Assembly (NCBI GenBank): GCA_030598065.1
Contig: JAUVQR010000100.1
Coordinates: forward strand, 1-6,075
From: Planctomycetota bacterium
GTDB taxonomy: Bacteria > Planctomycetota > Brocadiia > Brocadiales > Bathyanammoxibiaceae
Direction of reading: 5' to 3'
DNA: 6,075 nucleotides
The stretch's first letter is position 1. The number at the start of each line of letters is the position of its first letter. A program made the position numbers and the translations under genes. The notes under the pieces were generated by a model, which saw only the letters and a list, made by a program, of their open reading frames with translations, was not told the DNA's origin and did no database searches. Below, piece after piece: positions 5,097 to 6,075 of this stretch.

Positions 5097-6075
5097 TGTA
5101 TTTCTTTCCGGTAGCGGTGTTAACGTTCAGTTTGGTCTGGGGCGCGGCCGACGCCCGGGCCCTTCCTGACAGACAGGGCACTGTAATGTTGGCGCGGTCT
5201 TCCATAATTGAATACGAAGATTACGCTGCTGACAGGGTTGGCGCCGGAATGACGGGGGATGAATTGCTCGAGGCGGGAGTGGCCCTGAGTGAGGCGGGCG
5301 ATTATGAAGAGTCTCTCGACTTTCTTACAGAGGCCGTAAGGGCAGATCCAACGCTATATGAAGCCTGGTATAACAGAGGCCTGGTTCAGAGCGAGCTGGG
5401 CAGGTACGAAGAGACCATAGTCTCGTTCAGTATGGCGCATAAGATTAGTCCCCTGGAGACGAAGGCACTGGTGGGAAGGGGTGTTGCCTTCCTTAAATTA
5501 CGTGAGTGGAAAAAGGCTGTTGAGAATTTTAATGTCGTGTTGTCAATTGACGACAGGGACACCCAGGCATGGTACTACACGGGTGTTGTTAGAAGTGGGC
5601 AGGGTGAATACACTGAGGCTATTGAGATGTTTGACAGGGCGTTAGAGTTAGACCCATATTTTTTTGCGGCATGGAACGGCAAGGGAGCGGCCTTGATGAA
5701 GATGGACAAGTACCCTGAGGCCGTCGCTTGTTTTAGGGAAATAGTTGAGATTTGCAATACGCAAAAAGACACGGGTGAGGCGGCCAGGGAGTATAGCAAC
5801 ATTTGGTTCAGTGAGGGCTTAAGGCTTATCGCGAATGGCGAGTACGAGAAGTCGTTGGACCTTTTTCTGGTCGCACTTGAAGTATATAAGGTGTCGGGCG
5901 TAGGAGACGGTGCCGCAAGGGGTTATGCGGAAGAGTGGTTAAAAGAAGGCATACAGCTTGTCGAGAGAGGCGATTATGGGGAGTCGCTGGGTTTTTTCGT
6001 GAAGGCCATACGGTTGGACCTGATGTTCTCTGACGCCTGGTATAACATGGGCCTGGCAAAGGGAAAATTGGGAAG
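5093..6075 (+). CDS. Probably exported tetratricopeptide-repeat (TPR) protein, 3' end outside window
   Basis: An open frame runs from ATG 5093, overlapping the cca stop by 4 nt, to the window end: 327 codons with no stop. ATG 5096 and ATG 5186 (AGGG 7 nt upstream) are alternative starts. Residues 3-19 are hydrophobic and are followed by ADARA-LPD, which suggests a signal peptide cut after about residue 23. There is no Lys or Arg ahead of the hydrophobic stretch, which weakens this. From about residue 55 the chain is TPRs, with Trp or Leu at helix-A position 4 at residues 58, 92, 126, 160, 194, 238, 282 and 316. Five repeats of 34 residues are followed by two with 10-residue insertions, both containing AAR and an aromatic residue, then a normal one. 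Typical phrases are AWYNRGL, ALELDP and GDYEESLDF. TPRs bind other proteins; no catalytic domain is visible and the partner is unknown. It could help assemble an envelope complex, but that is inference. Confidence 0.82.
   Translation, partial: MMYFFPVAVLTFSLVWGAADARALPDRQGTVMLARSSIIEYEDYAADRVGAGMTGDELLEAGVALSEAGDYEESLDFLTEAVRADPTLYEAWYNRGLVQSELGRYEETIVSFSMAHKISPLETKALVGRGVAFLKLREWKKAVENFNVVLSIDDRDTQAWYYTGVVRSGQGEYTEAIEMFDRALELDPYFFAAWNGKGAALMKMDKYPEAVACFREIVEICNTQKDTGEAAREYSNIWFSEGLRLIANGEYEKSLDLFLVALEVYKVSGVGDGAARGYAEEWLKEGIQLVERGDYGESLGFFVKAIRLDLMFSDAWYNMGLAKGKLG

Noticed and set aside
5656..5662. T7 run in the TPR gene as a terminator
   Set aside because: No stable stem precedes it and it lies within a clear TPR coding frame.

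Overview
The window is a compact run of bacterial genes, all on the + strand, of roughly even GC. It reads as ordinary chromosomal DNA. I see no mobile element, CRISPR array, tRNA or rRNA. Organism: a Gram-negative-type bacterium with a peptidoglycan pathway. My best guess, from memory of family variants and not from any search, is Planctomycetota or a close relative. The hints are a long (about 314 aa) orotidine-phosphate decarboxylase with a DVKRGDVGHTA active site, a MurD with an LFGGG nucleotide loop and an NDSIATT motif, and common TTG/GTG starts. The phylum call is tentative.

Layout. 1-585 is the 3' end of an unrecognised gene encoding a very acidic, probably disordered tail with a recurring (A/S)(D/E)(I/V)(I/L)YS motif. 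586-791 is the only sizeable gap (206 bp). It holds a 9-bp hairpin (644-674) that may end the first transcript, pyrimidine-rich DNA, and the ribosome binding site of the next gene. From 792 the genes are packed like an operon: glutamine amidotransferase subunit (trpG/pabA, 792-1355), pyrF (1364-2308), murD (about 2328-3746), a CCA-adding-type nucleotidyltransferase (3768-5096), and an exported tetratricopeptide-repeat protein (5093 to beyond the window end). Gaps are 8, 19 and 21 nt, then a 4-nt ATGA overlap.

How they fit. The set is mainly housekeeping: aminated chorismate for folate or tryptophan, UMP synthesis, D-glutamate addition to the UDP-linked peptidoglycan precursor, and tRNA 3'-end completion. 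UMP from PyrF ultimately feeds the UDP-sugar pool used by MurD. That link is metabolic knowledge and not proof of shared control.

The most striking non-coding signal is inside pyrF. A perfect 10-bp GC-rich inverted repeat, extended by a further 5 bp, is followed at once by six T's (2035-2080), which is the form of an intrinsic terminator. A second perfect 11-bp hairpin lies about 60 bp downstream. If real, these could make murD and cca transcription depend on pyrF translation, which itself starts at a TTG with no clear ribosome binding site. I found no convincing evidence of a wholly new biological system. The acidic motif-repeat protein and the intragenic terminator-like element are the best leads.
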